From: Serinus canaria
Taxonomy: Eukaryota > Chordata > Aves > Passeriformes > Fringillidae
Length of the DNA stretch: 64,000 nt
Assembly (NCBI RefSeq): GCF_022539315.1
Contig: NC_066322.1
Location: forward strand, 24,438,765 to 24,502,764
Direction of reading: 5' to 3'
Part shown: positions 22,621 to 34,607 of the stretch, one piece after another
Position numbering within the stretch: the first letter of the stretch is position 1
Layout of the letters: the number at the start of each line of letters is the position of its first letter
Notes under the pieces: generated by a model
The model's database searches: none
Told to the model about the DNA's origin: nothing
Seen by the model: only the letters and a program-made list of their open reading frames with translations
Translations under genes and position numbers: made by a program

Positions 22621-25600
22621 GTTGGTTCCTCTGTCAGGATCTCAGTACTACTCCTCTGAATCAGGAAGCAGTCCATCAAGAAAGCATATTCTGCCACAGT
22701 CCAACTTTATGACTTCATGGAGAGAAAGTCCTGAATCATATTTGTACAGTCAAGCCAAGTATCCTGTAAGATCAAATATTCACTTTTTAAAATCCATTCC
22801 CTTTTTGAAGGATACATTTCTAATATTCACACCAGAAAACTTTCACAAGTTCAAAAATATAGAGTCCAAACGAATTACTTGATTAAAATTATACACTCAG
22901 AACAAAAAATCAATTTATATGGTCTCCTATCTTACTGTCATTTAACAACTTTGCTCTGTTGTCTATCTCTAAGTGATAATGCTTTACTGATTGCAAGAAA
23001 TTACCTGCTTTGGATTGTGTCAGAGTCCCAGCATTAAAATCTAGAAATCTGATCAAAAGCACTGCATTTTTCCTTTTGCTGGAAAACTTAGAGAATCCTT
23101 TTCTTTGACAGACTTCATCATACCCTGCTTGCATCCTTCCCTTTATGTGTTCAACCTATACCTGTAATTTTTAGTTAATGAAAGAAGTTCACAGAAAAGT
23201 TAATAACAGCATTCTGGAACTATTAATTAAAACCTGAAGTATCCCACCTTGCCTTGAATGTCTCCCCATATTTCTAAAGGCAAATAATGATACTGAGATC
23301 CAAAGTAATCCATCCTCAATGACTACCACTCCTTGTCATTTGATTGCCTCGATACAGCAGATAAATTCTAATGGCTCCAGTCCAATTTGAGGCATATGAG
23401 TGTGAAGAGCACAGTAATAATAAAACCAATTGACTTAGAATGGCTCTGCATGTGTAAGTGACTGCAAGGGAGAGCTCTCCTTCCACTGTTAACAGAGGCA
23501 AGGAGGCTCAATTTCTGCATCCAGGGCTGTAATTATAAAATAATTAGAAATAATCTACAGGTACCTAGAAATAGAGCCTAATACCAGGGGTAGGTATATA
23601 AATGGCAAATGTATGGGCTCTAAGCTGATTAGCCATGGGCTTCCCTGAAAGCCAGTTTAAATCAACAGGAGTAGGCTCAGTGCGGAGGAGCCTTCAGACA
23701 AACTTACCCTCAGATTCATTGATAATTCCATCTTTCTAAATGAGCTGCCACAATTTTCTCTTTGTCTAAAAAACATATCTAATAAATAGAACTGAAATTA
23801 ATGTAAACCAAAACCAAGGACAAACAACAGAGAGGACAAGGAAGCAAAACAAAAACATCACGGTGTGAAATGATGCAAACCAAAACAACTTATTAAGAGA
23901 ATTACCCCCCCAAAAAAGGTTAACCAACACTGAAAAGCTTTTATCTTCATGGAATCAGCTCTAAAATCCTTCTTGTAACAGAAAGAGTGCAGCTGTGGCA
24001 ATCCCACTGCACATTAAGCTGTCTCTTTCTAAAATTCCCTGCTCCCCAAGGTAAGTGATCCCCAGAGAGGCAATCTCAAATTATGGCTGATGTAAAAGTC
24101 AATGGATTTGGAAGGGGCCATTGTCTTTCCATCAGGATAAATCAAAGATATGGTCTCAAAGGAAAGGAGAGGAAAGGATCCGACCTGCTGCCTATGGAAA
24201 GGCCTCATGCATATTCAAAGGGAATATGGTACATGTGCTGCACCACAGCCTTCCCTGTCCTGGTCCTGCCAGCTCTCCCCTCCCTGCCTGGCTTTGGAAC
24301 AGCCACAGTTCCTGCTGTATTTCAGCCTTTGCATAGGCCCATGATGCAAAGCTAAATGAAGAATCCTCAGAAATTATCAATTAAGCATCAAAATAAGCAT
24401 TTGTGTTTTTCCAGAGGTCTAACTACATCCTGGGGTTCCGCAGACATCCACAGACATCCACAGGGACAGGGGCTCAGGCCACTGCCGGGACAGCAGCTAT
24501 TCCAGTTTCCAACCTGTAAGGAAACATGAGGGAGAATTTGTGCTGGAGAAACCATGTGTCTGTGAATAGTTTTACTTTTTGTCTGAGTTTTGTTAAGAAA
24601 AATTTCTCGTGTTTCATTTCTGATTAGAAAATTGTTTGTGGCCTGGCAGGGAATGTATTGTAGTAAAAAAAAAAAATCTGTGTTCAACATGTCAGCTTAC
24701 AGCTAAATGAAAATGAAATAATTTTGGGCTTAATGAGAATTTTCCTCATTTGAAGATGTTTGTTGAGGTAGCAATTTGGGATGCAGCCTGGGGTTCTGGC
24801 CATGTGTGATGATTTTCCACATTGCTGCAGCCAGTTCGGGTTGGAGTCATAACTGGAGTTATAGTCTAGCCTTTTAAAAGTATTTTGCTAATAAGAAATG
24901 ACGAGTATGAAAATCTAAAAGCAAAAGACAAATAACACCCAAGCCTAAAATGTTTATCTATGTTTTAGTGTAGAGGAATTGTACAGCCCAGCCTTGTTTA
25001 GCAGTTTCATGACTGGACTCCAAATTTGTTTATTTTTGTCATAAATCATGTTGTTAAATAATGCACTTGTGTTCTTCTTAGTTTCTAGATATAATAACAT
25101 TTTGTGAAATGGGTAAAAATGCTTAAATTTGAATGTCATTAATATATGTAAAGCACAACTTCTGCATCTGACGCTATTCATCACATCCCAAATTAATCAT
25201 CAGGGACAGAACCCAACAGCTCATTTCAAGCAAAGGCCAATAGCTCTTGGGGAAATTAAATAATCTTTCAGAAATATTTCATTTTGGAATGCTAATAATT
25301 CAATGGAAATGGATTTTTAGAAGAAAAACCTGAGTGTGTTACATAATCTCTCTGTAGGGTTCTCCATCTCATGCATTCACATTTCATGTCACATTTTAAA
25401 GCAGAATTTGAAAAATAGTTTACACTGTTGTGTTGAACGTCACAGCCCTTTAATATGTCTGAAGTGATAATAATATCATTAGGAAATTCAAGAGAGCATC
25501 ACTTTAATCTGATTGCAATGGAGACAAACACAAAGGAAGCAACAGATACAGAGCAGGAAATTCTCGTTTTTGCAATGACATTTTTATCTCATCTCTTCCC

Positions 25601-28600
25601 TCCCCTGTTGTAATGGAGTGTCCAACCACTTCTGCAAAATGCTGTGCAATCTGCCGTTCTCTACCCCTCCCCTCCTGGTGTGACAACTTAATGGAGAATG
25701 GAAATGGCATTAAAAGCACATTTATTTTTAACTTTGCTCCTCCAGGTACTAGACAGCTCATGGCTATGCAGGGAGGGAGGAAAGGAAGGACCTGCATCCT
25801 GTCCTGATGAGAACAGGGGAGATGATGTCCTTGGAAGGAGGAAGGCTGGTTTGGGAAGGTTTTTGTTCCAGTAAGTGTTTATAACTCTTGCTACTTGCCA
25901 GTTATATTTAAAAATGAACCTATCATAGATGGGTATTATTATTATTATTATTTAATTGTAAAACAGGTTCAGGTTTGCACTCTGAAAGGAGCAGTTCCAC
26001 TGCCATGTGTTGGGTGTTGATTCGTGGTACTGCTGTCAGAGAAGTTAGCAGTGAAGTCTGCCAAACACCGGGATGATTGGAATGCTCCAACAGCCAAAAG
26101 AGGGGTTGTGTAGTACATTTTCAGAATATATTTTTTCCTTTTATTGGGATTCTCTTTTTCTAAATGCCTGGAGGTGCAAGGGGTGTGGCCATCAGCAGGG
26201 CTCCCCCTTTGGGGTGCTGTGTCCCCATGTCACCCGTGGGCTACTCACCCCATAAAGGAAGGGAAGCCTGGCCCTGGTCACACCTGGAGCTCCACCCTGC
26301 CCCACAAACCACGGGCCCCACGCTCATGAATCCTTTTGGATCAGTCCTAGCACAGGCATAACTTAATCCCTAGGTTTCATCCAAGTGACATATTAATTAT
26401 TGATTATGCCTAATGAATATGCTAATGGGCAGGATTCCAGAGTTCCCGCTGTGCTCTCCAGGCCCTCATCCATTTTTTAAGAGGTGTCTGGAGGAGACAG
26501 CATCTGGGCCTGTGCCAAGGCTCCGTAATGAAGGCCACACACAGAGTTCAAGGGCTGGGGCTTGTCCTTCAGGGAGAGCAGCAGAAACTTGTTCAGTCTG
26601 ACAGTTGTTCTTGAGGTTTGGAATTAGATTATTCACTCTCTCCCAGTGTAAATGGGGGAAGTTATTAGTGCTTTTACATTCAGTGGGGGATAAGGTGTGA
26701 CCTCCTTTTCCACTTCAAATGAAGGGAGAAGGGGAGAAAAACAAGTGGAAAGAAGTTCAGCCCAGTGGTGTAGTCGATAATGCATTAAAACTGAAGCACT
26801 CCCTCTGCCTGCATTTGCAATGAGATTACAGAGGCTGTCAAGCCTCTCTGTCTCCTTGCTGGTTTTCATCCTCAGGTGAAATAACAAAAAGGGAACAAAA
26901 AGTTCCTCTGGTGAGGCCTTGACTGAGGGTTTTGAATGCAGCCCCGAGCAAAGGCTGGTGTTGAAATTGCTTCAGTCTGAAGAGCCCTGGGTGCTCTGGA
27001 GTGTCTGTAGGGACCTCAGCGGGTGCTTTCATAAAGCTCTGTGGTTGGAACTATTTATTTAAGAGCAGGGACTATTAATGTAATAACAGAGATGGGAATG
27101 GGAATAGTTTGGTGCACCAGACTTGGAAAAAAGGGCTATTGTAGTCCTTTACAAATAGGAGACAGAAGTGCATCTTGAGAAGATTACCACGAGCACTCAT
27201 GAACTGATAAAATATCAGCCTTGAACATATCAGATTGCAAAGGAACAAAAAGCCCCTTTTCTGTTTGTTTGGACACTGAATTATTTAATTTCAGCAAGTG
27301 CTATTTTTCTGTTGTTTTTCAAGTGTTAGCAGACTCTCTTCAGTACCTCATAAATAAAATGATGCTGTTGCTGCAGGCCAAGGCCCCACAAGAAATCAAA
27401 TAGTACCTAAAGAGAAGGGCCACTAAAGACTTGACTCCAAAGCACAGAGTGGGTATTAATGAGTGAGTAAAGTGAGTCAGAGTCACTTCCACAATCAGTT
27501 TTTCTTTCTTATAATCCTATTTCAAAATTCTTTGGAGGGTTTGGAAAAGTTCTTTCTTTGGTGGGGATTAATTGAGGGAAATGTCAAGTTCATATGTGAG
27601 GAACTGGGATGGGACCATGACTCAATCACAGATCATGATTTTTAATGTGGCTTTATGTTTGTATATTTTAAGTTTTAACTTTAGTGTAAACCAAAGCAAA
27701 AATATGCAGCACAAACTTGAAGAGAGATTTTCCCCCAAAGCCTGGAAATTCAGCTGCCAACATATGTTGGAGATCTCCATAGTTTGTAAACAGGGACGTT
27801 ACATTACTATTAGAGAATATAAACATAATTGTAACAAAATCTCTTTTTTTTTTCCCTAGCAGGAGCAGATAAGATTCCTCTTTTAGCCAGGGATAAATAG
27901 TTTTTATTGATCCATCAGTTGTGCAACAAGAGTGTTGAGATGAAATAGTTTAAACTGCCTTAAGGTTTCCTAAAACAGTAGAATAAATTCTGTAACAGTA
28001 GATTGTCTTCTTCAGAACTAACAAAAAAATCAAAATCTTTTCATAGAATCCCAGGATGCAGAACATCCCATGTCTTCACTGACTGGAAACATTCTTCTAA
28101 AGAGCATGGAGATTTGTTTTTAGGGATTTGCATTGAAAAAATAGGGATTGTCCCTATTTCTGGAACTGGATACCTTAAAAAAAGGCTGTCCTGAAAGGCT
28201 GTCCTGAAAGGCTGGGGTAAAGTGCTGATTGTTTTTCTCTCTGCTAATCACAGAGCCATTGAGTCACTCAAGACCAGCTGATGAAGGAGCCTCTCTACCC
28301 TCTGGATACTTGCTTTTGTATTCTTTTTTTCCTCCCCAGAATTGAAAATGGGATATATAAAATAGATTGCTGGAAACTGGTAGTCTGGGCAGAAGTAATG
28401 CAGCAGGTGCTGCACTGAATGAAGGGAAAGGCTTCTGCCTCAAAGGTAAACAAGAATAAACTCTGTGTTTTTGCACTTGCCCTTGGGGGTCAAAGCAATA
28501 AATACTCTGTTTTCCTTTCTTGAAGTTTATACTTTCTGTAGGAATGTGATTTTGCTTTCACAAAAAAAGGCCTTAATTCTTCTTCCTTGTGAAAACAAAT

Positions 28601-29404
28601 TTCATCACCAACCCATAAATAATCACAGGAAAAAAATAATAGCAGCCTAATTTACATCTAACCTTTCTTTTTAATGATTAATGGATACTATTTATGTAAA
28701 CTGTTTCTACATTCCAGCGTGAAATGAAATTTAAATTGCAAATTTTACAGTGGTGTATTTTAACTGGTGACCCTTTCCCCAATCACAAATTAAAAAAAAC
28801 CCAATTACATTTGTAATAAAGATGCTAATGCATTTCTTGTTTTTAGGGCATGTAAAGTTCTTGCTGCTGGCAACTTTCATTCTCCCCGCCGATCAGCCAC
28901 TAAAAATGTATTTTCCAAAGTGCTCCAAGATGTGTGGATGTGGAGGAATTCTCAGCTCATCCACTCTGTGTCCCTGGCCAGGTAAACCTGTTGAGGGCTG
29001 TGTTGTCCATGATTTCCCCTGGACAAGGGCAGCCCTTGGAAGGAAGGTGGGTTCTCCTCACCTTTGAGGCACTGAACTTTCCCACAGAGGGCTCCAGGGA
29101 TTGCTTGGTCCTTGTACACTGATGTGGGAGATGCTCCTTTCTCTCTGCCTGCTGCAGGTTGGACTGTCCTTCATGCAGGGCTGTGGGAATGGCCAGGAGA
29201 GGAGCCTGCAGGTCCCTGAGGTCTGGCTCTCCTCAGTTCTTCGTGTCCCACAGAGCTTTGGATTGAAGGTCTGGGAGGCAATTCAGTCCCAGCTTGAAAC
29301 AGTGATTTCTGCCTTTGCTTCCAGTTGCACTCAGGAGCTCTTTGGGGATTTAAGGAGAAGGTATTTCAGTACCTTGCTGTTATTGTATTTGGGTTCCCCC
29401 CAGA
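22621..29404. other. Long AT-rich stretch, no confident gene
   Basis: A short (ATT)n lies at 25935-25953, a doubled 10-mer (CAGACATCCA) near 24445-24465, and a doubled AAGGCTGTCCTGA near 28182-28212. Two exon-like pieces are noted: about 27320-27400, after TTGTTTTTCAAG, reading LADSLQYLINKMMLLLQ; and about 28018-28190, after TCTTCTTCAG, reading IPGCRTSHVFTDWKH. Neither has a clear donor, so neither is called a gene. Confidence 0.4.
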
Positions 29405-29540
29405 TGAAGGAAGGAATGATGAATCTGACTCCATGGTCTCAGAAAGAACATGGAGTTTTCCTTTTTCTCTGAGGCTTCTCAGCTTCCCAGGAGAAAAATC
29501 TTGGGTGAAGGGATTTTTTCAGAAAATGTGAATGCCACAT
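29405..29540 (-). mobile_element. LTR fragment with large internal deletion
   Basis: On the minus strand the 5' part (GTGGCATTCACATTTTCTG, then TCTCCTGGGAAGCTGAGAAG) is joined almost directly to the 3' part (ATGGAGTCAGATTCATCATT). The central portion seen in copies at 44.4 and 56.2 kb is missing. Same family as those copies. Confidence 0.7.
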
Positions 29541-30579
29541 GCTGTTGCTCTGGCAAAACTGCAGGAGGATCCAGGAGTGGAGAGGAAGGAGCTGAGTGTT
29601 TTCGTGTGTCCCATCACACCCAGGACTGTGTTCAGCCATGGCTTTCCAAGGGCAGCAGCTTTGCACCCGCTCTGGGAGGGGCTGGGGGATGCTGTGAGCT
29701 GCACAGACCCTCTGGGGTGCAACTGGAGCCCCAAGGTCCCAGCAATGTGTCACATCCATTGGGGCATCTGGAAGGGAATGAGGAGAAACAGGGACTGGCC
29801 AAGGGTGTGGGGGGAAAATTGTGCCAGAACTGGGTGCACTTTGCTGCTTTAGGGCTGCTGGCCTTGTGAAGGGAGCAGAGGCAGAGCTTTCCAGCTGGGT
29901 GTGCTTTCCTCCCAAAGGCAGAAAACAAGAGTGAAACCCATCCAAACTACCTGAGAAGTCTTTTTAATTTTTAAGGCCTTTTGTTTTGGTGGGTAGGGGA
30001 GCTTTATTCTATTTTTGTAGCAATGCACTGTTGGAAAAGTGCAGGATTAAATGTTGTATTTGTGTCTGCACATCTGCAGGGCAAGAAGAAAAGTGATGGG
30101 GACAAAAAAACAGAACAGTTTGCAGAAAGGCAGAGGTTGGGGACTGCATCAGGCTGTTTCTGACAGTGCCAGCAGGCAGAGCACTGCAGTGCTCATCACT
30201 TTTTGCTGGTCTCTGTGTCCAGCAGTATGAAAATATCGTTTTACCCACAGACTGAGCAAACTCATTCTGTGAAACATTAAATGTGGAACCCCTGGGTGTC
30301 GTTCTGAGATTTGCTTTGCAGACTAAAAGAGCACTTTAATAGCAGGTATATAAACCTGCTTAGCAATGCTTGTGAAAGCTGTGACAGAGATGACCCCAAG
30401 GAATCTCAGGCTGTAACTTTTGCAGCACTCAGTTGTTCCTGGTTGTGACAGATGCCTTGGGAGAGGGAGCACCATTGTGTGGTGGGGATTCACATGACTT
30501 TAGAGTTCTGCTAAGGCTGATCAGGACAGTAATTTAACAAGTGAAATCACCTCCCTTTAACTTGGATGGGAGCAACTTC
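29541..30579. other. Unassigned, moderately GC-rich then AT-rich
   Basis: Open frames on both strands (up to 168 codons on the minus strand at 29439-29945) overlap one another and the LTR fragment. No protein family is visible. Confidence 0.4.
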
Positions 30580-30660
30580 TGTGTATCACAGGGGCTGGAA
30601 CTGGATGGGCTTTTAGGTCCCTTCCAACCAAACCATTCTGAGCTTTCATGATTTTATAAT
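30580..30660 (+). mobile_element. CR1 3'-end fragment
   Basis: Contains GGGCTGGAACTGGATGGGC, TTTTAGGTCCCTTCCAACC and AAACCATTCTGAGC, the last part of CR1. Confidence 0.7.
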
Positions 30661-31224
30661 GACTGAGCATGTTGTTTTCCAGAACCCCCCAATCTGCCCT
30701 TGGGTACCCAGGCTCCAAATCCAGCCTGATGATCCCAGCCCAGCACATCAGGATGTGCATTTGCAGTTTCTGGAGTCCATGGCAGCCCAGTGTTGGTGTT
30801 TTTGCTGGATCATTGATGGGACACAACACCCACTCACTGCTTGTGGAACTTTGCTCAGCTCTTGTCACACAATTCAAGAGGCCTGAAATCTCAGGGCTGG
30901 TTTTAAGCACTTCTCTCTGTCACATGGTATAATTGCTTGCCCTGACAGTTTATTAGCACATAATGCTTCCTTTGTGTTGCCACCAGCCTTGAGCTCTGCT
31001 GTTGTGTGGTTTTTAGAGTTCCCTGCTATTGTTCCGGTCAGCAAAAGCTCACCTGACCTTACCTCTTTGCTTAATAACTGCTTGGGAAGACTAATTTAGT
31101 CTGATTTCTCTGTGCTCCCAATGCTATCTTATTATTTTCTCATTTAATTTCTAGCTGAAAGTGTTATGTAGCTAGAGCTAAGAGGTTGGGTCCCTTCAGT
31201 AATTCATTTTTTGTCATTGTACAG

Positions 31225-31558
31225 TGACCAAAGCGCTCAGCTCAAGCGACAGAATTCACACAAAGCCTTGATGCTCTGGCTGCCCTTCAGAGGAGGCTTC
31301 TTGGTTCAGATCTTTCTTGACAAAGAGGCACCAAATAGATTTAATGGACTGTTACAACCTCAGCCAAGGCTTCATATTAGCATAAAACCACTTTTTCCAC
31401 CCTCAGTTACTTCCCCGTGGAGGCCAGTGGCTTTTACTGAAGATGAACTTATTTCTGCTGATATTAGAAGTAACATGGCTGGGTTTGTAAATGATCATGG
31501 TGAAACAGAGTCTATAATAGACAAAAATGAAAATTGCACTGTTTCACCTTTAATGAAG
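31225..31558 (+). CDS. Candidate internal exon of an unidentified gene
   Basis: An open segment of 334 bp lies between a good acceptor (pyrimidine-rich, TTTTTTGTCATTGTACAG) and a moderate donor (ATGAAG|GTATTC). It would encode about 111 residues with protein-like composition, starting DQSAQLKRQNSHKALMLWL and including KEAPNRFNGLLQPQPRLHI and SPWRPVAFTEDELI. It enters with one base of a split codon and leaves in phase 0. CpG dinucleotides near the start (AAGCGCTCAGCTCAAGCGAC) are unusual for this AT-rich neighbourhood. I do not recognise the protein. The frame continues only 8 codons past the proposed donor. It could also be a chance open frame or a conserved non-coding element. Confidence 0.4.
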
Positions 31559-32104
31559 GTATTCAGGCAAGGTATTACTTAAATTGCTTAAGCAGTTGTG
31601 GTTATAATACAGCACTGAAGATGCTGAACTTGTTAGCTTGTTGATTGCATGGTTGTGTCAGGGCTAATCATGACTGACAAATAATTGAAGCAGTCTTTCT
31701 AACTCTATTAAAGGATATATTCAACAACCACAAAATCCTCATCTGAAAGGCAAATCCTGAGTGCTGCAGCCCACTGAGAACCCTTCCAAGCTTTGCACAC
31801 AGCAAAATGTTTGTTGTGCTGCTAGATGTGAATATTGACTTTTAATTTACTCTTTAAAATGAAAATCAGGAGGGGAGAAAACCTCTTTGAAAGGGTTTTA
31901 GTCCTTCTTATTTAGGCAATTAGCAGAAAATGCTTAAGGAAACACGATGTGAGATCCCTCTTCCATGACTTACAGTCCATCCTCTTGGGCAAGGGAAGGC
32001 TGAATGGTTGGTTTAGTTTTGTTTTTAAATGAAATTATTAATTTTATCTTATTGTGAGGGCAGAGAATGAAACCACTGCCTGTTTCTACTCCTCCCAAGT
32101 AAAT
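31559..32104. other. Intergenic or intronic, nothing seen
   Basis: AT-rich, without long frames or recognisable repeats. Confidence 0.5.
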
Positions 32105-32275
32105 GCCTGCAGGGACACCTTCCACTAGCCCAGGTTTCTCCAAGCCCTGGCCTTGAACACTGCCAGGGATCCAGGGGCAGCCACAGCTTCTCTGGGCACT
32201 CTGTGCCAGGGCCTGCCCACCCTCACAGGGAAGAAATTCTTCCTAATATCCCATCCAAACTCACTCCCAGTCATT
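32105..32275 (-). mobile_element. CR1 3' portion
   Basis: It is the reverse complement of the CR1 tail: AGGGACACCTTCCACTAGCC, GGATCCAGGGGCAGCCACAG, CTTCTCTGGGCACTCTGTGC, CCACCCTCACAGGGAAGAAA. The terminal 3' bases are missing or decayed. Confidence 0.85.
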
Positions 32276-32774
32276 TCAAAGCCATTCAGTCCTGTCTGAG
32301 ATCTGGATCTGTTCCAGACCCCTCAGGTCAGAAGAGGTTGGTGTTACCTGGCCCATGGTGCTTATCTTTTGCATCCAGATTTTGGGGTGGGTATGGAGGT
32401 GGAACTGCAGATGTTTGGGGCACATTCCTGCTGTCAAAGATCTGTCCAGGGACAGGATTGTTCCAGATATTCCCTTGGGCACAGCCAGAGCGCAGATCTG
32501 GATTCTGTGCCTGTGGTTTGGGCACCTCTGTCCCTTCTGCCTCTGCTGCTCCACCTGCATCCTGAGGCTGTCCTGCTGCCCAGGGCTGCTCAGGGTGCTC
32601 AGGATCCTGCAAAGCATCCTGGATCTGCCAGACAAAGATTTCCTACCCAGGGAAAGATTTTCTTGGGCTGTTCTCAGAGTATAGGCTTTGAAACCATTTG
32701 AAACCTACTGAATTGCTTTTCTCTCTCTCCTTGTAGAGTACTTCTGAAAAAACCCCGTCTGCCTTCCTTTTATG
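32276..32774. other. Unassigned, several short overlapping frames
   Basis: Frames of 94-120 codons overlap on both strands. No protein-like sequence is seen and no repeat is recognised. Confidence 0.4.
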
Positions 32775-32935
32775 TTTTCATAGAATATCCTGAGCTGCAA
32801 GGGACCCACCAAGATCATCCAGTCCAACCTCTGGTCCTGCACAGACACCCCAACAATCCCACCCTGTGCCTTGGAGCATTGTCCAAATGCTCCTGGAGCT
32901 CTGGCAGTGTGTGGAAAACTACATCACACATCCCT
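32775..32935 (-). mobile_element. CR1 fragment, 3' region
   Basis: Reverse complement of a CR1 tail: CATAGAATATCCTGAGCTG, AAGATCATCCAGTCCAACC, then GCACAGACACCCCAACAATC and CTCCTGGAGCTCTGGCAG. Confidence 0.75.
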
Positions 32936-34286
32936 CAGAAGTCTTAAGCTCAGGGCTCAAATCCATAGGACTTATTTTTATTTAATTTTATGGATGCATG
33001 TTTTTCTGCCAAAAATAAAATGAAGCTCAAGCAGAAGCTTGTCTCATGGGCATTGTATTTCAAATCTCAAATTGTATTTCCAAAGTATCTGCAATAAAAA
33101 TTAAAACATTAACAGGAAAAACATTAGAACAGCAATAATGTGACACGTGACATTTAAAACACCAAAAAGAATCACAGCTGCATCATTTTAGGCCTCTGAA
33201 GAACACCTGCATCACCGAAACAAGCTGGACAGGACTGTTTCAAAAAGATAGTTTGGAATGCATTTTGGTTCTATTTCTTAAATTATCAGCTTAATAACTC
33301 TGAGGAGGGCTGTGGGTTGTTGCAGAGCTCAGTGAGTGGCAGAATGTGCTGTTCCCCTGTCATTTCTAGGCTGGTCTCATTTCTGCTCAGCCTGCCTTAT
33401 CAGCATGTCAGATGGAAATCAGATCTTGCAGAAGCTCTATTATTATTGTTTTGTTTTTCAGCAGCCATAAAACCTGACAGTTTTCTGACATTTTCAGCAA
33501 TTGAGGGCACAGACATTTCAGATTGCAATGTTTCTCTGCACAAAAGCTTAATAGACTTGACGTGCTTTTCCATCTCTCCTTGTTTAAGAGGGACACAGGA
33601 GCCAAAGTGAGATGTTAACTTCCACAAAGAAAATCAGAATCTGCCACTCTCTCTCTTGTCTGCTGGATCAGAGCCTCAATTTCCATCAGCTGTCTCCAGT
33701 TGTGCTGAAATATGATTGAACATTCATCTTGTTCCCTGGACTCGGCGCCCACCATACAGCACCAGTGACTACAAATTGAGAGCTCAATATTGGTTGTTAT
33801 TTTTGTTTGTTAAAAAGGTACCAGTTTATCCTCTTTTTGCTCACAGTAGCATAAAACTGGAGTTAAGCACTGCTTCAGCCAAAGGAAATGTGAAAAATTC
33901 AGGCTTTGAATGGCCCAGCTTTGCTCTTTTTCTTTTTTCCTTAATTTTGCTTTTGTTCCAGCGTCAGCCTGCAGTAATGTAACAACCTCAGCTCATCCTG
34001 GGTTAAACACAGTGTTTGGGGCATTTTAACTTTATGGATGCTCTCAGACAAGGCTGTGAAAAGGGGAGAGAGCACTGAGTCACTGATCCTCCTGGGGGGC
34101 ATTCCTGTGCTGCCCTCAGAATTCCACAGTTTCCCCTTTTCCTGCTTTCTGTGCCTTGGTGCATTTTCATCAGTTTTAGTGAAAAATTTCACAGCGAGGT
34201 GGGTGTTGCTCCTTAAAAGGATTCATGGTAATGATCATCCTGGCAACTACACTTACTTTGGCAGTTTTTAAAGCACAGAACAGCCT
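32936..34286. other. AT-rich stretch with one weak exon-like piece
   Basis: At about 33463-33606, after TTTTGTTTTTCAG, an open piece reads IKPDSFLTFSAIEGTDIS and ends before GTGAGA. Its phases (enters 1, exits 2) do not join the candidate exon at 31.2 kb, so it is not called as coding. Confidence 0.35.
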
Positions 34287-34326
34287 TTTCCTACTGACAG
34301 GTCTAATTTCCTACTGACAGTCTAAT
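34287..34326. repeat. Tandem duplication of 20 bp
   Basis: TTTCCTACTGACAG plus TCTAAT occurs twice head to tail, with one extra G in the first copy. It lies directly upstream of the inverted-repeat block. Confidence 0.85.
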
Positions 34327-34381
34327 AGGACTTTTCCTTTTGCATTTTTCCCATTGTGGATAGATAAATATGCCTATTGTG

Positions 34382-34519
34382 AATAGATAAATCCTATTTA
34401 TCTATTGCATGATAAATAGGATTTATCTATTTATCATGCAATGATAAATAGGATTTATCATTGCATGATAAATAGATAAAAATTATAAATAGATAAATGA
34501 TAAATCCTATTTATCTATT
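34382..34519. repeat. Cluster of AT-rich perfect inverted repeats
   Basis: At least four perfect palindromes overlap here. Arms of 11 bp at 34382-34392/34396-34406 (AATAGATAAAT). Arms of 12 bp at 34406-34417/34429-34440 (TGCATGATAAAT). Arms of 12 bp at 34438-34449/34453-34464 (GCAATGATAAAT). Arms of 11 bp at 34488-34498/34509-34519 (AATAGATAAAT again). The recurring words are GATAAATAGG and its complement. The block could extrude cruciforms. Confidence 0.9.
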
Positions 34520-34607
34520 GCTCCCAAATCCCAGCTCCTGCCTCCTAATCGTGCCCATGCAAAGCGGCATGGGCACGATTAGGAGGCAGGAGCTGGGATT
34601 TGGGAGC
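34520..34607. repeat. Perfect 41-bp inverted repeat with 6-nt loop
   Basis: Arm 34520-34560 begins GCTCCCAAATCCCAG and ends GTGCCCATGC. Arm 34567-34607 is its exact reverse complement (begins GCATGGGCAC, ends TTGGGAGC). The loop is AAAGCG. It directly abuts the AT-rich palindrome cluster. It lacks TG...CA or transposon-like termini and target duplications. Confidence 0.95.

Noticed and set aside
34520..34607. Hairpin considered as an intrinsic transcription terminator or microRNA precursor
   Set aside because: A bacterial-type terminator makes no sense in this genome. A perfect 41-bp stem with no mismatches is unlike a typical pre-miRNA and has no supporting context.
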